DNA of 64,000 nucleotides from Phytopseudomonas punonensis (GCF_900142655.1 NZ_FRBQ01000010.1:62001-126000); one strand, 5' to 3'; positions 11,155 to 21,231 are shown, numbered from the stretch's first letter. Numbers and translations are program-made. The notes: generated by a model from the sequence alone, not told the origin.

Positions 11155-12318
11155 ATGCCGATCAAGGTCGAAGACTACTACCCACGCGAAACTTTCAACA
11201 AAATGAAAGCCTTCGCCGACCAGCATGAAACCCCGTTCGTGGTGATCGATACCGCGATCATCAAGCAGGCCTACGACGACCTGCGTGCCGGTTTCGAGTT
11301 CGCCAAGGTGTATTACGCCGTCAAGGCCAACCCAGCGATCGAAATCATCGAGCTGCTGCGCGACAAGGGCTCGAACTTCGATATCGCCTCGATCTACGAG
11401 CTGGACAAGGTGCTGTCCGCCGGCGTCAGCCCGGACCGCATGAGCTACGGCAACACCATCAAGAAAGCCCGCGACGTGCGCTACTTCTACGAGAAGGGCG
11501 TGCGCCTGTTCGCCACTGACTCCGAAGCAGACCTGCGCAACATCGCCAAGGCCGCGCCGGGCTCGAAGATCTATGTGCGTATCCTCACCGAAGGCTCGAC
11601 TTCGGCTGACTGGCCGCTGAGCCGCAAGTTCGGCTGCCAGACCGACATGGCCATGGATCTGCTGATCCTCGCCAAACAGCTGGGGCTGGTGCCGTACGGC
11701 ATCTCCTTCCACGTTGGCTCGCAGCAACGCGATATCGACGTATGGGACGCCGCCATCGCCAAGGTCAAGGTGATCTTCGAGCGTCTTAAAGAAGAAGACG
11801 GCATCGTCCTGCAGATGATCAACATGGGCGGCGGCTTCCCGGCCAACTACATCACCCGTACCAACAGCCTGGAAACCTACGCGGAAGAAATCATCCGCTT
11901 CCTCAAGGACGATTTCGGCGACGAGCTGCCGGAAATCATCCTCGAGCCAGGCCGTTCACTGATCGCCAACGCCGGCATCCTGGTCAGCGAAGTGGTCCTG
12001 GTCGCGCGTAAATCGCGCACCGCCGTGGAGCGCTGGGTATACACCGACGTGGGCAAGTTCAGCGGCTTGATCGAAACCATGGACGAAGCCATCAAATTCC
12101 CGGTCTGGACCGAGAAAAAGGGCGAGATGGAGGAAGTAGTCATCGCTGGCCCGACCTGCGACAGCGCCGACATCATGTACGAGCACTACAAGTACGGCCT
12201 GCCGCTGAACCTGGCCAGCGGTGACCGCCTGTACTGGTTCTCTACCGGCGCCTACACCACCAGCTACAGCGCGGTGGAATTCAATGGCTTCCCGCCGCTG
12301 AAATCCTTCTACCTGTAA
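11155..12318 (+). CDS. speC: Ornithine decarboxylase, fold type III
   Basis: 387 residues, the length of the eukaryotic-like alanine-racemase-fold ODCs found in pseudomonads, unlike the much larger enterobacterial SpeC. It decarboxylates ornithine to putrescine with PLP in the cytoplasm. The PLP lysine lies in YYAVKANP (about residue 60), the phosphate-binding glycines are in MINMGGGFPA, EPGR is conserved, and the catalytic cysteine motif is GPTCDSAD. A terminator follows and a long structured leader precedes it. Confidence 0.96.
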   Translation: MPIKVEDYYPRETFNKMKAFADQHETPFVVIDTAIIKQAYDDLRAGFEFAKVYYAVKANPAIEIIELLRDKGSNFDIASIYELDKVLSAGVSPDRMSYGNTIKKARDVRYFYEKGVRLFATDSEADLRNIAKAAPGSKIYVRILTEGSTSADWPLSRKFGCQTDMAMDLLILAKQLGLVPYGISFHVGSQQRDIDVWDAAIAKVKVIFERLKEEDGIVLQMINMGGGFPANYITRTNSLETYAEEIIRFLKDDFGDELPEIILEPGRSLIANAGILVSEVVLVARKSRTAVERWVYTDVGKFSGLIETMDEAIKFPVWTEKKGEMEEVVIAGPTCDSADIMYEHYKYGLPLNLASGDRLYWFSTGAYTTSYSAVEFNGFPPLKSFYL

Positions 12319-12337
12319 GCCCTGCTGCAATGCCAAG

Positions 12338-12364
12338 CGCCCGCACCTGTCGCGGGCGTTTTGC
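12338..12364 (+). terminator. Terminator after speC
   Basis: CGCCCGC (12338-12344), a 7-base loop and GCGGGCG (12352-12358) are followed by TTTTGC. This is a typical factor-independent terminator 20 bases after the speC stop. Confidence 0.9.
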
Positions 12365-12455
12365 TTTCTGCTCGTGAGCACCAATGGTGCCTTGCCAGCG
12401 GGAAGTAGGCAGCGCGAGAATGCAGACACTTCTCCGCGGTATTTAAGGATCCCCG

Positions 12456-14945
12456 ATGCCCGATCCCGTTGCAGCCGGCCTGCGCCTGGCGCCCGATGCA
12501 CTCACCCGTCCCTTCTCGCCCACGCAGTTCGCCTTTACCACCACCGATGATCTGGAACCCTTCCGCGGTGTGCTGGGGCAGGAGCGTGCCGTGCAGGCAC
12601 TGCAATTCGGCGTGGCGATGCCGCGCCCCGGCTATAACGTATTCGTCATGGGCGAGCCGGGCACCGGTCGCTTCTCGTTCGTCAAACGCTACCTGCGGGC
12701 CGAGGGCAAACGCCTGGAAACCCCGCCGGATCGCGTCTACGTCAACCACTTCGACGAGCCCCGCGAGCCCCGCGCTGTGGAGCTGGCGGCTGGCACCGCT
12801 GGCGAGTTCATCGCCGACATCAACGCACTGATCGACAACCTGCTGGCGACCTTTCCGGCGGTATTCGAGCATCCGTCGTTCCAGCAAAAGAAGAGCGCCA
12901 TCGACCGCGCCTTCAACAAGCGCTACGACCAGGCGCTGGACGTGATCGAGAAGCTGTCGCTGGAGCGCGGCATCGCGCTGTACCGCGACAGTACCAATAT
13001 CGCCTTCACACCGATGCTCGATGGCAAGGCGCTGGACGAAGCCGAGTTCGCACAACTGCCCGAGGCCGATCGTGAGCGTTTTCACGACGATATCGCCGCG
13101 CTGGAGGAACGCCTCAACGAAGAGCTGGCCAGCCTGCCGCAATGGAAGCGTGAGTCCAGCAATCAGCTGCGTCAGCTCAACGAAGACACCATCACCGTTG
13201 CCCTGCAGCCGCTGCTGGCGCCGTTGTCGCAGAAGTACGCCGAGAACGCCGGCGTGTGCGCCTACCTGCAGGCCATGCAGGTGGATCTGCTGAAAAGCGT
13301 GATTGATCTGCTCATCGAGGTGGAAAAGGCCGATGCCCAGACCCGCAAACTGCTCGAAGAACTGTATTGCCCGAGCCTGATCGTTGGCCATCATGCTGAC
13401 GGCGGCGCGCCGGTGGTGTTCGAGCCGCACCCGACCTACGACAACCTGTTCGGGCGCATCGAGTACAACACTGATCAAGGCGCGCTCTACACCAGCTATC
13501 GCCAGCTGCGCCCCGGCGCGCTGCACCGCGCCAACGGCGGCTTCCTGATCCTCGAAGCCGAGAAGTTTCTCAGCGAGCCGTTCGTCTGGGAGGCGCTCAA
13601 GCGCGCCCTGCAGTCGCGCAAACTGAAGATGGAATCGCCGCTCGGCGATCTGGGCCGCATCGCCACGGTCACTCTGAATCCGGAAACCATTCCGCTGCAG
13701 CTCAAGGTGGTGATCATCGGCTCGCGTCAGCTTTATTACGCGCTGCAGGATGCCGATCCGGACTTTCAGGAGATGTTCCGCGTACTGGTCGATTTCGACG
13801 AGGACATTCCCCTGGCGGACGAGAGCCTGGAGCAGTTCGCCCAGCTGATGAAAACCCGCACCACCGAAGAGGGCATGGCGCCGCTGAGCGCTGCCGCTGT
13901 GGCACGCCTGGCGACTCACAGTGCGCGTCTGGCGGAACATCAAGGGCGCCTGTCGGCGCGTATCGGCGACTTGTTCCAGCTGGTCAGCGAGGCGGATTTC
14001 ATCCGCAATCTGGCAGGCGAAGCGGTCACCGACGCCGACCATATCGAACGTGCCCTTAAAGCCAAGGCCACGCGTACCGGTCGGGTTTCCGCGCGGATCA
14101 TCGACGACATGCTGGCCGGCATCATCCTGATCGACACCGCAGGGGCCGCCATCGGCAAATGCAACGGCCTGACCGTGCTGGAAGTCGGTGACTCGGCCTT
14201 TGGCGTGCCAGCGCGGATTTCCGCGACCGTTTACCCAGGCGGCTCGGGCATCGTCGACATCGAGCGTGAGGTCAACCTTGGCCAACCCATTCACTCCAAG
14301 GGCGTGATGATCCTCACCGGTTTCCTCGGCAGCCGCTATGCCCAGGAATTCCCGCTGGAAATTTCCGCGAGCATCGCCCTGGAGCAGTCCTACGGTTATG
14401 TGGATGGCGACAGCGCTTCGCTTGGCGAGGTTTGCACGCTGATCTCCGCCTTGTCACGCACGCCGCTCAAGCAGTGCTTTGCCATTACCGGTTCGATCAA
14501 CCAGTTTGGCGAGGTGCAGGCCGTTGGCGGCGTCAACGAGAAGATCGAAGGCTTCTTCCGCCTTTGCGAAGCGCGTGGCCTGACGGGCGAGCAGGGCGCG
14601 ATTATCCCGCATTCCAACGTCTCCACGCTGATGCTCGACGAGCGTGTGCTGCAGGCTGTGCGCGCCGGGCAGTTCCACGTGTACTCGGTGCGCCATGTCG
14701 ATGAGGCGCTGAGCCTGCTGGTTGGCGAAGACGCTGGTACGCCGGATGACAAGGGCCGTTTCCCTGCGGGCAGTGTCAACGCTCGGGTGGTCGAACGTTT
14801 GCGCGAGATCGCCGAAATCGGTATGGGCGAGGAAGAGAAACCGGAGCAGGCCAAAGAAGCGCTGACCGCCGCGCTGCCGGAAAAGGCGCCGAAGAAACCG
14901 CGCGGGAAAAAATCGACGGTCGAGCCGGTCAACACGCCGAGCTGA
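12456..14945 (+). CDS. Lon-family ATP-dependent protease (AAA_32/LonP type)
   Basis: 829 residues, ATG 5 bases after AGGAT. The C-terminal half is a Lon (S16) protease domain: catalytic Ser653 in GDSASLGE and Lys696 in GGVNEKIEGFF, 43 residues apart as in E. coli Lon (Ser679/Lys722). The N-terminal half is a diverged AAA module whose Walker A at 66-74 reads GEPGTGRFS, with Arg where the P-loop Lys normally lies. The central helical region is rich in Glu and the tail (about 790-829) is Lys/Pro-rich and probably disordered. It probably degrades cytoplasmic proteins in stress; substrates are unknown. The position matches PA4576 of PAO1 from memory. Confidence 0.9.
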   Translation: MPDPVAAGLRLAPDALTRPFSPTQFAFTTTDDLEPFRGVLGQERAVQALQFGVAMPRPGYNVFVMGEPGTGRFSFVKRYLRAEGKRLETPPDRVYVNHFDEPREPRAVELAAGTAGEFIADINALIDNLLATFPAVFEHPSFQQKKSAIDRAFNKRYDQALDVIEKLSLERGIALYRDSTNIAFTPMLDGKALDEAEFAQLPEADRERFHDDIAALEERLNEELASLPQWKRESSNQLRQLNEDTITVALQPLLAPLSQKYAENAGVCAYLQAMQVDLLKSVIDLLIEVEKADAQTRKLLEELYCPSLIVGHHADGGAPVVFEPHPTYDNLFGRIEYNTDQGALYTSYRQLRPGALHRANGGFLILEAEKFLSEPFVWEALKRALQSRKLKMESPLGDLGRIATVTLNPETIPLQLKVVIIGSRQLYYALQDADPDFQEMFRVLVDFDEDIPLADESLEQFAQLMKTRTTEEGMAPLSAAAVARLATHSARLAEHQGRLSARIGDLFQLVSEADFIRNLAGEAVTDADHIERALKAKATRTGRVSARIIDDMLAGIILIDTAGAAIGKCNGLTVLEVGDSAFGVPARISATVYPGGSGIVDIEREVNLGQPIHSKGVMILTGFLGSRYAQEFPLEISASIALEQSYGYVDGDSASLGEVCTLISALSRTPLKQCFAITGSINQFGEVQAVGGVNEKIEGFFRLCEARGLTGEQGAIIPHSNVSTLMLDERVLQAVRAGQFHVYSVRHVDEALSLLVGEDAGTPDDKGRFPAGSVNARVVERLREIAEIGMGEEEKPEQAKEALTAALPEKAPKKPRGKKSTVEPVNTPS

Positions 14946-14985
14946 TCAATCGGTGATCGGCTCTGCTACTGCCATTTAGCCGGCT

Positions 14986-15015
14986 GCATGACAGGTGCTT
15001 GCGCACCTGTCATGC
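14986..15015. terminator. Perfect 13-bp palindrome after the Lon-like gene
   Basis: GCATGACAGGTGC (14986-14998), loop TTGC and GCACCTGTCATGC (15003-15015) form a perfect 13-bp stem. It begins about 40 bases after the stop of the Lon-like gene. No T-run follows, so it may be a processing or stabilising 3' hairpin rather than a classical terminator. Confidence 0.5.
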
Positions 15016-15108
15016 ACAAGGTTATCCACAGCTTTTGTGTATAAACCTGGCTTTGCCTGATTGCCTGGCAGGTGTAGGCTGCACGGGTATTCCGCGAGGA
15101 TTGCCGCC

Positions 15109-15450
15109 ATGTCGCGTAGCCTCTGCCTGACCCGTCATTACCTCGGTGTAACCACTCGCATCGAATGTACGGTGTTGCCCCTGGCGGGTGAGCAAGGGCT
15201 GTGGACGCTGATCTGCATCGCCGGAATGTCCGCTCGCCAACCCACTGCCATCAAAGCGCAAGGCCCATTCCACGGGCCTTTAGTCGTTGAACACTTGCTC
15301 GATGATATTGCCGAGAGCCTCGCTGCCCAAGGTTATGAGCCGTGCGAGGAACCCTTGATCTGGCAGTTGCACGCCCAGGCGCAGTTGCGTCGCCTCAACG
15401 GTACGGGTGGCGGTTCGCGGGCCGCTACGCAGTCCTGGCCTGATAAGTAA
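15109..15450 (+). CDS. Small conserved hypothetical protein
   Basis: 113 residues from the ATG preceded by GCGAGGA; an upstream in-frame ATG at 15061 lacks a ribosome site. The protein starts MSRSLCLTRHYLGV and has no signal peptide or membrane helix. I recognise no domain. A DnaA-box-like TTATCCACA lies 79 bases upstream and another 65 bases downstream. It takes the place of a hypothetical gene at this point in PAO1 (recollection). Confidence 0.7.
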   Translation: MSRSLCLTRHYLGVTTRIECTVLPLAGEQGLWTLICIAGMSARQPTAIKAQGPFHGPLVVEHLLDDIAESLAAQGYEPCEEPLIWQLHAQAQLRRLNGTGGGSRAATQSWPDK

Positions 15451-15639
15451 GCGGATAGCTTTCGTGCGCTCTTTCAGCGACCGAGCAGTCAGCCTGCGAC
15501 GCATGGCCGCGGATCTTATCCACAATCCATAAAGCGCCGACCGTCGAGCATAAAAAGCGCAGTTCAAGGCGCTGAAGATCGTTTTGTCTGCTCCCGGCCG
15601 ATGGGTATACTCGCTCGCCTCTAATTACGGTGAGAGCCC

Positions 15640-16128
15640 ATGGAACGCTTTATCGAAAACGCGATGTACGCGTCGCGCTGGTTGCTGGCCCCCATCTACT
15701 TCGGCCTGTCGCTTGGCCTGCTGGCGCTGGCCCTGAAGTTCTTCCAGGAAATTTTCCACATCCTGCCCAACATCTTCGCCATGGCCGAAGCGGAGCTGAT
15801 TCTGGTACTGCTGTCTCTGGTCGATATGGCGCTGGTTGGCGGCTTGCTGGTGATGGTGATGATGTCCGGCTACGAAAATTTCGTCTCGCAACTGGATATC
15901 GATGACAGCAAGGAAAAGCTCGCCTGGCTCGGCAAGATGGATTCCAGCTCGCTGAAGATGAAGGTCGCAGCGTCCATCGTGGCGATCTCCTCGATCCATT
16001 TGCTACGAGTATTCATGGATGCGCGCAACCATGACCCCGAGCACCTGAAGTGGTACGTGATCATTCACATGACCTTCGTGGTGTCGGCCTTCGCCATGGG
16101 TTATCTGGACAAGCTGACCAAGCACTGA
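15640..16128 (+). CDS. UPF0114 (YqhA) family inner-membrane protein
   Basis: 162 residues with about four hydrophobic segments: [23 protein letters not shown] (20-40), [22 protein letters not shown] (about 53-75), [17 protein letters not shown] and a last one near [17 protein letters not shown]. The start [18 protein letters not shown] and the motif SGYENFVS are characteristic of UPF0114. The function is unknown. A terminator follows 20 bases after the stop. Confidence 0.9.
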   Translation: MERFIENAMYASRWLLAPIYFGLSLGLLALALKFFQEIFHILPNIFAMAEAELILVLLSLVDMALVGGLLVMVMMSGYENFVSQLDIDDSKEKLAWLGKMDSSSLKMKVAASIVAISSIHLLRVFMDARNHDPEHLKWYVIIHMTFVVSAFAMGYLDKLTKH

Positions 16129-16147
16129 TCATTGCTGGCAAACAAAA

Positions 16148-16181
16148 CGCCCGGCCCGCAGATTGCGCGCCGGGTGTTTTG
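16148..16181 (+). terminator. Terminator after the UPF0114 gene
   Basis: CGCCCGGC (16148-16155) pairs with GCCGGGTG (16169-16176), one G-U pair, followed by TTTTG. Confidence 0.8.
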
Positions 16182-16235
16182 TTATCTGCAGGCCGACAAT
16201 CGTATAGTGGCGCTTCTTGCCTGCGAGGACATGCC

Positions 16236-16541
16236 ATGACCCTGCCTGAATTGCTGCAAGCGGCGCGCGCTGGTGCGGTGAGCGAACTCGAACTGATTTC
16301 CCTGGAAGGCGGCATCTACCTGCTGCAGATTCTCGGCCCGCAGCAGCGCGCCTATCTGGTCGATGATGTCGGGCGTAATCAGCATCTGCGCTCGGTCGAG
16401 CACGCCCGTGACCTGCTCGAGGATCTACCGGATGTGCCGATGTTTCTGGTGCATGCCTCGGCCTACGATGAAATGTGCGGCCTGCAGACGGGGTCGCGCG
16501 ATGCCCTGCGCGTGCCGGTTGGCCTACGCAGCCGCTGGTAA
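16236..16541 (+). CDS. Small conserved protein, probably DUF6482
   Basis: 101 residues starting at MTLPELLQAARAGAV; the ATG at 16236 is used because GCGAGGA lies 9 bases upstream. No signal or membrane helix. The pattern ELELISLEGGIYLLQI...AYLVDD...LRSVEHARDLL matches the small DUF6482 proteins that are conserved in Pseudomonas, as far as I recall. The function is unknown. It lies directly upstream of fklB on the same strand. Confidence 0.7.
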   Translation: MTLPELLQAARAGAVSELELISLEGGIYLLQILGPQQRAYLVDDVGRNQHLRSVEHARDLLEDLPDVPMFLVHASAYDEMCGLQTGSRDALRVPVGLRSRW

Positions 16542-16605
16542 GCGCAGAGCCCGCCTGGAACCGTGATAGGCTAGCCGGCCTTTTTTCCTGCTAGCGGAGC
16601 GGTAT

Positions 16606-17223
16606 ATGTCCGAACTCGATCTTTCTACTGACGAAGCACGCGTCAGCTACGGCATTGGCCGTCAACTGGGTGGCCAACTGCGTGACAATCCTCCACCGGG
16701 CGTGAGCCTGGACGCCGTTCTGGCAGGTCTGTCCGACGCCTTCGCTGGCCAGCAGAGCCGCGTCAGCGAAGCCGACCTGTCGGCCAGCTTCAAGGTCATC
16801 CGTGATGTGATGCAAGCTGAAGCCAAGGCCAAAGCCGATGCGGCAGCAGGCGAAGGCCTGGCCTTCCTGGCCGAGAACGCCAAGCGCGACGGCATCACCG
16901 TGCTGGAGTCGGGCCTGCAGTACGAAGTACTGACCGCCGGCGACGGCGCCAAGCCTTCGCGTGACGACAGCGTGCGCACTCACTACCACGGCACTCTGAT
17001 CGACGGCAGCGTATTCGACAGCTCCTACGAGCGTGGCCAGCCGGCGGAGTTCCCGGTCGGTGGCGTGATCGCCGGCTGGACCGAGGCCCTGCAACTGATG
17101 GGCACCGGCAGCAAATGGCGCTTGTACGTGCCGAGCGAGCTGGCTTACGGCGCTCAGGGCGTTGGCAGCATCCCGCCGCACAGCGTGCTGGTGTTTGATG
17201 TCGAGCTGCTCGACATCCTGTAA
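16606..17223 (+). CDS. fklB: FKBP-type peptidyl-prolyl cis-trans isomerase
   Basis: 205 residues, matching FklB (FKBP22). Residues 1-90 form the helical dimerisation region typical of FKBP_N (DEARVSYGIGRQLGG), and residues 100-205 are the FKBP catalytic domain with VRTHYHGTLIDGSVFDSSYERGQP, VIAGWTEALQLM and VPSELAYGAQG. It speeds proline isomerisation in folding proteins. No signal peptide is seen, so it should be cytoplasmic. A foldback repeat follows. Confidence 0.93.
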   Translation: MSELDLSTDEARVSYGIGRQLGGQLRDNPPPGVSLDAVLAGLSDAFAGQQSRVSEADLSASFKVIRDVMQAEAKAKADAAAGEGLAFLAENAKRDGITVLESGLQYEVLTAGDGAKPSRDDSVRTHYHGTLIDGSVFDSSYERGQPAEFPVGGVIAGWTEALQLMGTGSKWRLYVPSELAYGAQGVGSIPPHSVLVFDVELLDIL

Positions 17224-17250
17224 GCACCTGCGAAGGCTGCTGCGCGTCAG

Positions 17251-17480
17251 CCTTGCGGCGTTAAAAATCGCCGAGGAAAGCCGCTTGCGGCTAACGCGCT
17301 TCAGCGCGGCCTGAAGGGCGAGCGGAGCGAGTAATGCTCATGTACAAAAGTACAGTCGGTCGCGACCCCGGCCGCTTGATTCGCTGCGCTCACCCTAGGG
17401 GCCAGCCGTTGGCTGTTATTTCGCTGCGCTGTGTTTCTCGGCGATTTTTGCCTTGCAATGCTCTAGCTCGCGAGCCTTTA
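17251..17480. repeat. Foldback intergenic repeat, family A copy 1
   Basis: This stretch between fklB and the small Fur-box gene has no coding signal. AAAAATCGCCGAG near 17264 is repeated in inverted form as CTCGGCGATTTTT near 17437, giving terminal inverted ends. The right part, 17451-17476, read on the minus strand matches 24 of 26 bases of 36206-36231, which lies in another foldback element. It is therefore one member of a dispersed intergenic repeat family. Confidence 0.6.
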
Positions 17481-17495
17481 GATGCCGCTCCAATG

Positions 17496-17723
17496 TCACG
17501 GGCGCAATGCTCGGGCATAGCAATACAGGAACAGGCTACGCACCAGCTCCTTGAGGATCAGCGGCTCGCTCGAGCTCAGTTCGTGCAGATCCAGGTCACC
17601 CTGTTTACGCAGTTCATCCAGTGCTTCCTCTTCAAGCACGGCGCAGACTTCTCCTGTCTCACGGTGCAGGATGCGTAGGTAGGGATGAGGGCGATCCAGC
17701 CAGGCGTCTATTAGATAAGTCAT
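17496..17723 (-). CDS. Small hypothetical protein, probably iron-regulated
   Basis: 75 residues, start ATG with GGGAGATG upstream. The sequence MTYLIDAWLDRPHPYLRILHRETGEV is followed by an acidic helix (EEEALDELRKQGDLDLHEL). No known domain, signal or membrane helix. A Fur-box-like palindrome lies about 30 bases before the start codon. Its place between fklB and ispB equals PA4570 of PAO1, which I recall as an iron-starvation-induced gene; that link is from memory. Confidence 0.8.
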   Translation of the reverse strand: MTYLIDAWLDRPHPYLRILHRETGEVCAVLEEEALDELRKQGDLDLHELSSSEPLILKELVRSLFLYCYARALRP

Positions 17724-17753
17724 GCTTGCATCTCCCTTGGTAAATGGCAGATA

Positions 17754-17768
17754 TGAGAATAATTCTTA
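17754..17768 (-). promoter_or_regulatory. Putative Fur box
   Basis: TGAGAATAATTCTTA matches the 7-1-7 Fur consensus TGATAAT-N-ATTATCA at 11 of 14 positions. It lies 31 bases upstream of the start of the 75-residue protein, in an AT-rich spot suited to a promoter. Iron-dependent repression is inferred. Confidence 0.55.
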
Positions 17769-17846
17769 TTACGTTAATAGCAAGTCTTAATCGCGCCTTT
17801 CGTCGATCTGCCGATGTCTTGGCTTATTGAGCCGGGAGGGCGGGCA

Positions 17847-17875
17847 TAAAAAAGCCCGTCACTGGGACGGGCTTC
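17847..17875 (-). terminator. Terminator after ispB
   Basis: Read on the minus strand, AGCCCGTC, a 5-base loop and GACGGGCT are followed by TTTTTT. It lies just downstream of the ispB stop. Confidence 0.9.
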
Positions 17876-17896
17876 TGATGATGCTCTGGCGGGCGA

Positions 17897-18874
17897 TCAG
17901 TGCGTGCGAGCCACGGCGAAATGGCTCAGCTCCACGAGTGCGTCGCGGTAGACGCTGGCGGGCAAGACTTCGAGGCAGGCGATGGCGCGTTCGGCGTACT
18001 CGCGCGCCATATTGGCGGTGTAGTCCAGGGCGCCAGCCGCTTCCACGGCATTGCGGATTCTTTCCAGATCTTCCAGTCCGCCTTTCTGAATCGCCTTGCG
18101 TACCAGAGCTGCCTGTTCGGCGTTGCCTTCGCGCATGGTGTAGATCAGCGGCAGGGTCGGCTTGCCTTCGGCCAGGTCGTCACCGACGTTCTTGCCCAGG
18201 GTGGCGGCATCACCCTTGTAGTCGAGCAGGTCGTCGACCAGCTGGAAGGCGACGCCCAAATGGTCGCCAAACAGGCGCAGCGCTTCGTTCTGTTCCGGTG
18301 TGGCTTCGGCCAGCGCTGCGGCACTCTGAGTCGAGGCCTCGAAGAGCATGGCGGTCTTGCCGCGGATGACCTCCATGTAGGTTTCTTCGCTGGTGCTGGC
18401 GTCGCGGATCTTCGAGAGCTGCAGCACTTCGCCTTCGGCGATCACCCGGGTCGCCTTGGAGAGGATCTTCATCACCGGCATCGAGCCGAGTTCGACCATC
18501 ATTTCGAACGAGCGCGAATAAAGGAAATCGCCGACCAGCACGCTAGGCGCGTTGCCCCACTGGGCGTTGGCGGTGCTGCGGCCACGGCGCATGTCGGACA
18601 TGTCGACTACGTCATCGTGCAGCAGGGTGGCGGTGTGCAGGAATTCGATGGTCGCGGCCAGTAGGCGCAGACGCTCGCCATTCATGCCCAAGGCCTTGCC
18701 GCTGAGCAAAACCAGGAGCGGGCGCAGGCGTTTGCCGCCAGCGGAGATGATGTAGTCGCCGATCTTCTCGACCAGCGGGACGCGGGACACCAGTTGCTGA
18801 CGGATGATGCCGTCAACAGCGGTGAAATCATCCGCTACCACACTGTAAAAAGCCTGAGGTTGCATCGGCGACAT
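17897..18874 (-). CDS. ispB: Octaprenyl diphosphate synthase
   Basis: 325 residues, or 322 if the second ATG (MQPQAFYSVVADDF) is used; the AGGAG lies 3 bases from the first ATG and 12 from the second, so the start is undecided. It elongates farnesyl diphosphate with isopentenyl diphosphate to make the ubiquinone side chain. The two Asp-rich motifs of trans-prenyltransferases are present: LLHDDVVDMSDMRRG and LVDDLLDYKGD. Its divergent position next to rplU-rpmA is conserved in gammaproteobacteria. Confidence 0.96.
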   Translation of the reverse strand: MSPMQPQAFYSVVADDFTAVDGIIRQQLVSRVPLVEKIGDYIISAGGKRLRPLLVLLSGKALGMNGERLRLLAATIEFLHTATLLHDDVVDMSDMRRGRSTANAQWGNAPSVLVGDFLYSRSFEMMVELGSMPVMKILSKATRVIAEGEVLQLSKIRDASTSEETYMEVIRGKTAMLFEASTQSAAALAEATPEQNEALRLFGDHLGVAFQLVDDLLDYKGDAATLGKNVGDDLAEGKPTLPLIYTMREGNAEQAALVRKAIQKGGLEDLERIRNAVEAAGALDYTANMAREYAERAIACLEVLPASVYRDALVELSHFAVARTH

Positions 18875-18972
18875 ATGCTCCTTTAGTAGGGCCTACTGAC
18901 GTTAATAGACCCTAGTTTGCGCGGCATGCTAGGGGGCAGGGTGGGGGCTGTCAAGGCAACGGCAAGGGGCGC

Positions 18973-19001
18973 TTGCGCAGTGTCAATGGCTTGCGTACAA
19001 T
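18973..19001 (+). promoter_or_regulatory. Sigma-70 promoter of rplU-rpmA
   Basis: TTGCGC (18973-18978), a 17-base spacer and TACAAT (18996-19001) make a near-consensus promoter. It would give a leader of about 130 bases before rplU. Confidence 0.65.
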
Positions 19002-19138
19002 CGCGCACCCTGAACTTCCCCCTGGGTATTTCCCTGCCTTACGCAATTGCAAGGGTGTCCATCCGGCCCCAAGCAGCCATGCCAGCCGACACTTATTCCT
19101 ATAAAGCGCTGGGTGAGCAGGATCAACGGAGATTTACC

Positions 19139-19450
19139 ATGTACGCAGTAATTGTTACTGGTGGCAAGCAATACAAAGTCACCGAAGGCGAATTCCTCAA
19201 GGTCGAGAAACTGGAGCTGGCCACTGGCGAAGCTCTGACTTTCGACCGCGTGTTGCTGGTTGGCAACGGTGATGACGTCACCATCGGCGCACCTGTCGTC
19301 GAAGGCGCGAAGGTATCGGCTGAAGTCGTTTCGCAAGGTCGTCACGATAAAGTCACCATCATCAAGTTCCGTCGTCGTAAGCACCACATGAAGCGTCAGG
19401 GCCACCGTCAGTGGTTCACTGAGATCAAAATCACCGGTATTCAGGCCTGA
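19139..19450 (+). CDS. rplU: 50S ribosomal protein L21
   Basis: 103 residues, the standard L21 length. The start [14 protein letters not shown] and the basic block [18 protein letters not shown] are diagnostic. ATG at 19139 follows GGAGATTTACC; a longer reading frame upstream has no ribosome site near its start. L21 binds 23S rRNA in the large subunit. It is co-transcribed with rpmA 38 bases downstream. Confidence 0.98.
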   Translation: MYAVIVTGGKQYKVTEGEFLKVEKLELATGEALTFDRVLLVGNGDDVTIGAPVVEGAKVSAEVVSQGRHDKVTIIKFRRRKHHMKRQGHRQWFTEIKITGIQA

Positions 19451-19488
19451 TTCTTCTCGTCTGAGCCCTTTATAGGAGTATTGAACTC

Positions 19489-19746
19489 ATGGCACACAAA
19501 AAAGCTGGCGGTAGTACCCGCAACGGTCGCGACTCAGAAGCCAAACGCCTTGGCGTGAAGATGTATGGCGGCCAGAAAATCATTCCTGGCAACATCATCG
19601 TGCGTCAGCGCGGCACCCAATTCCACGCTGGTTATGGCGTTGGCATGGGTAAAGATCACACCCTCTTCGCGAAAATCGAAGGCGTGATCAAGTTCGAAGT
19701 AAAAGGCGCGTTCAACCGCCGCTACGTGAGCGTCGTCGCAGCCTAA
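19489..19746 (+). CDS. rpmA: 50S ribosomal protein L27
   Basis: 85 residues, standard length. It starts [20 protein letters not shown], whose N-terminal tail reaches the peptidyl-transferase centre. AGGAG lies 9 bases before the ATG. A strong terminator follows, separating it from obgE. Confidence 0.98.
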   Translation: MAHKKAGGSTRNGRDSEAKRLGVKMYGGQKIIPGNIIVRQRGTQFHAGYGVGMGKDHTLFAKIEGVIKFEVKGAFNRRYVSVVAA

Positions 19747-19761
19747 TCGCGACGTTGCTGG

Positions 19762-19795
19762 AAAAGCCCCGTCCTGCGACGGGGCTTTTTTGTTT
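19762..19795 (+). terminator. Terminator after rpmA
   Basis: AAGCCCCGTC (19764-19773), loop CTGC and GACGGGGCTT (19778-19787) are followed by a T-run. Confidence 0.95.
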
Positions 19796-19958
19796 CTGTA
19801 TCCTATGGCGTGGCTTTTCGGTGACTTCCTCAATGGGAAGTGCCTCTAGGGTGCGCACCGTGTGGGTTCTTGCCAAACTGTCCTGGGTTGAGCGCGGGTG
19901 GTTTCAGGGCAATTTCGCAAGCACCCGGTGTTTCTTGTTTCAGTGACCCGCGTTTTAA

Positions 19959-21197
<1,239 letters not shown>

Positions 21198-21209
21198 TTG
21201 GACGACAGA

Positions 21210-21231
21210 CGCCGCTTTTTAGCGGCGTTTT
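21210..21231 (+). terminator. Terminator after obgE
   Basis: CGCCGCT, loop TTTT and AGCGGCG are followed by TTTTC. Confidence 0.85.

Noticed and set aside
12309-14294. A 661-codon open frame antisense to the Lon-like protease
   Set aside because: A shadow of a high-GC gene; the plus-strand frame has clear catalytic motifs.
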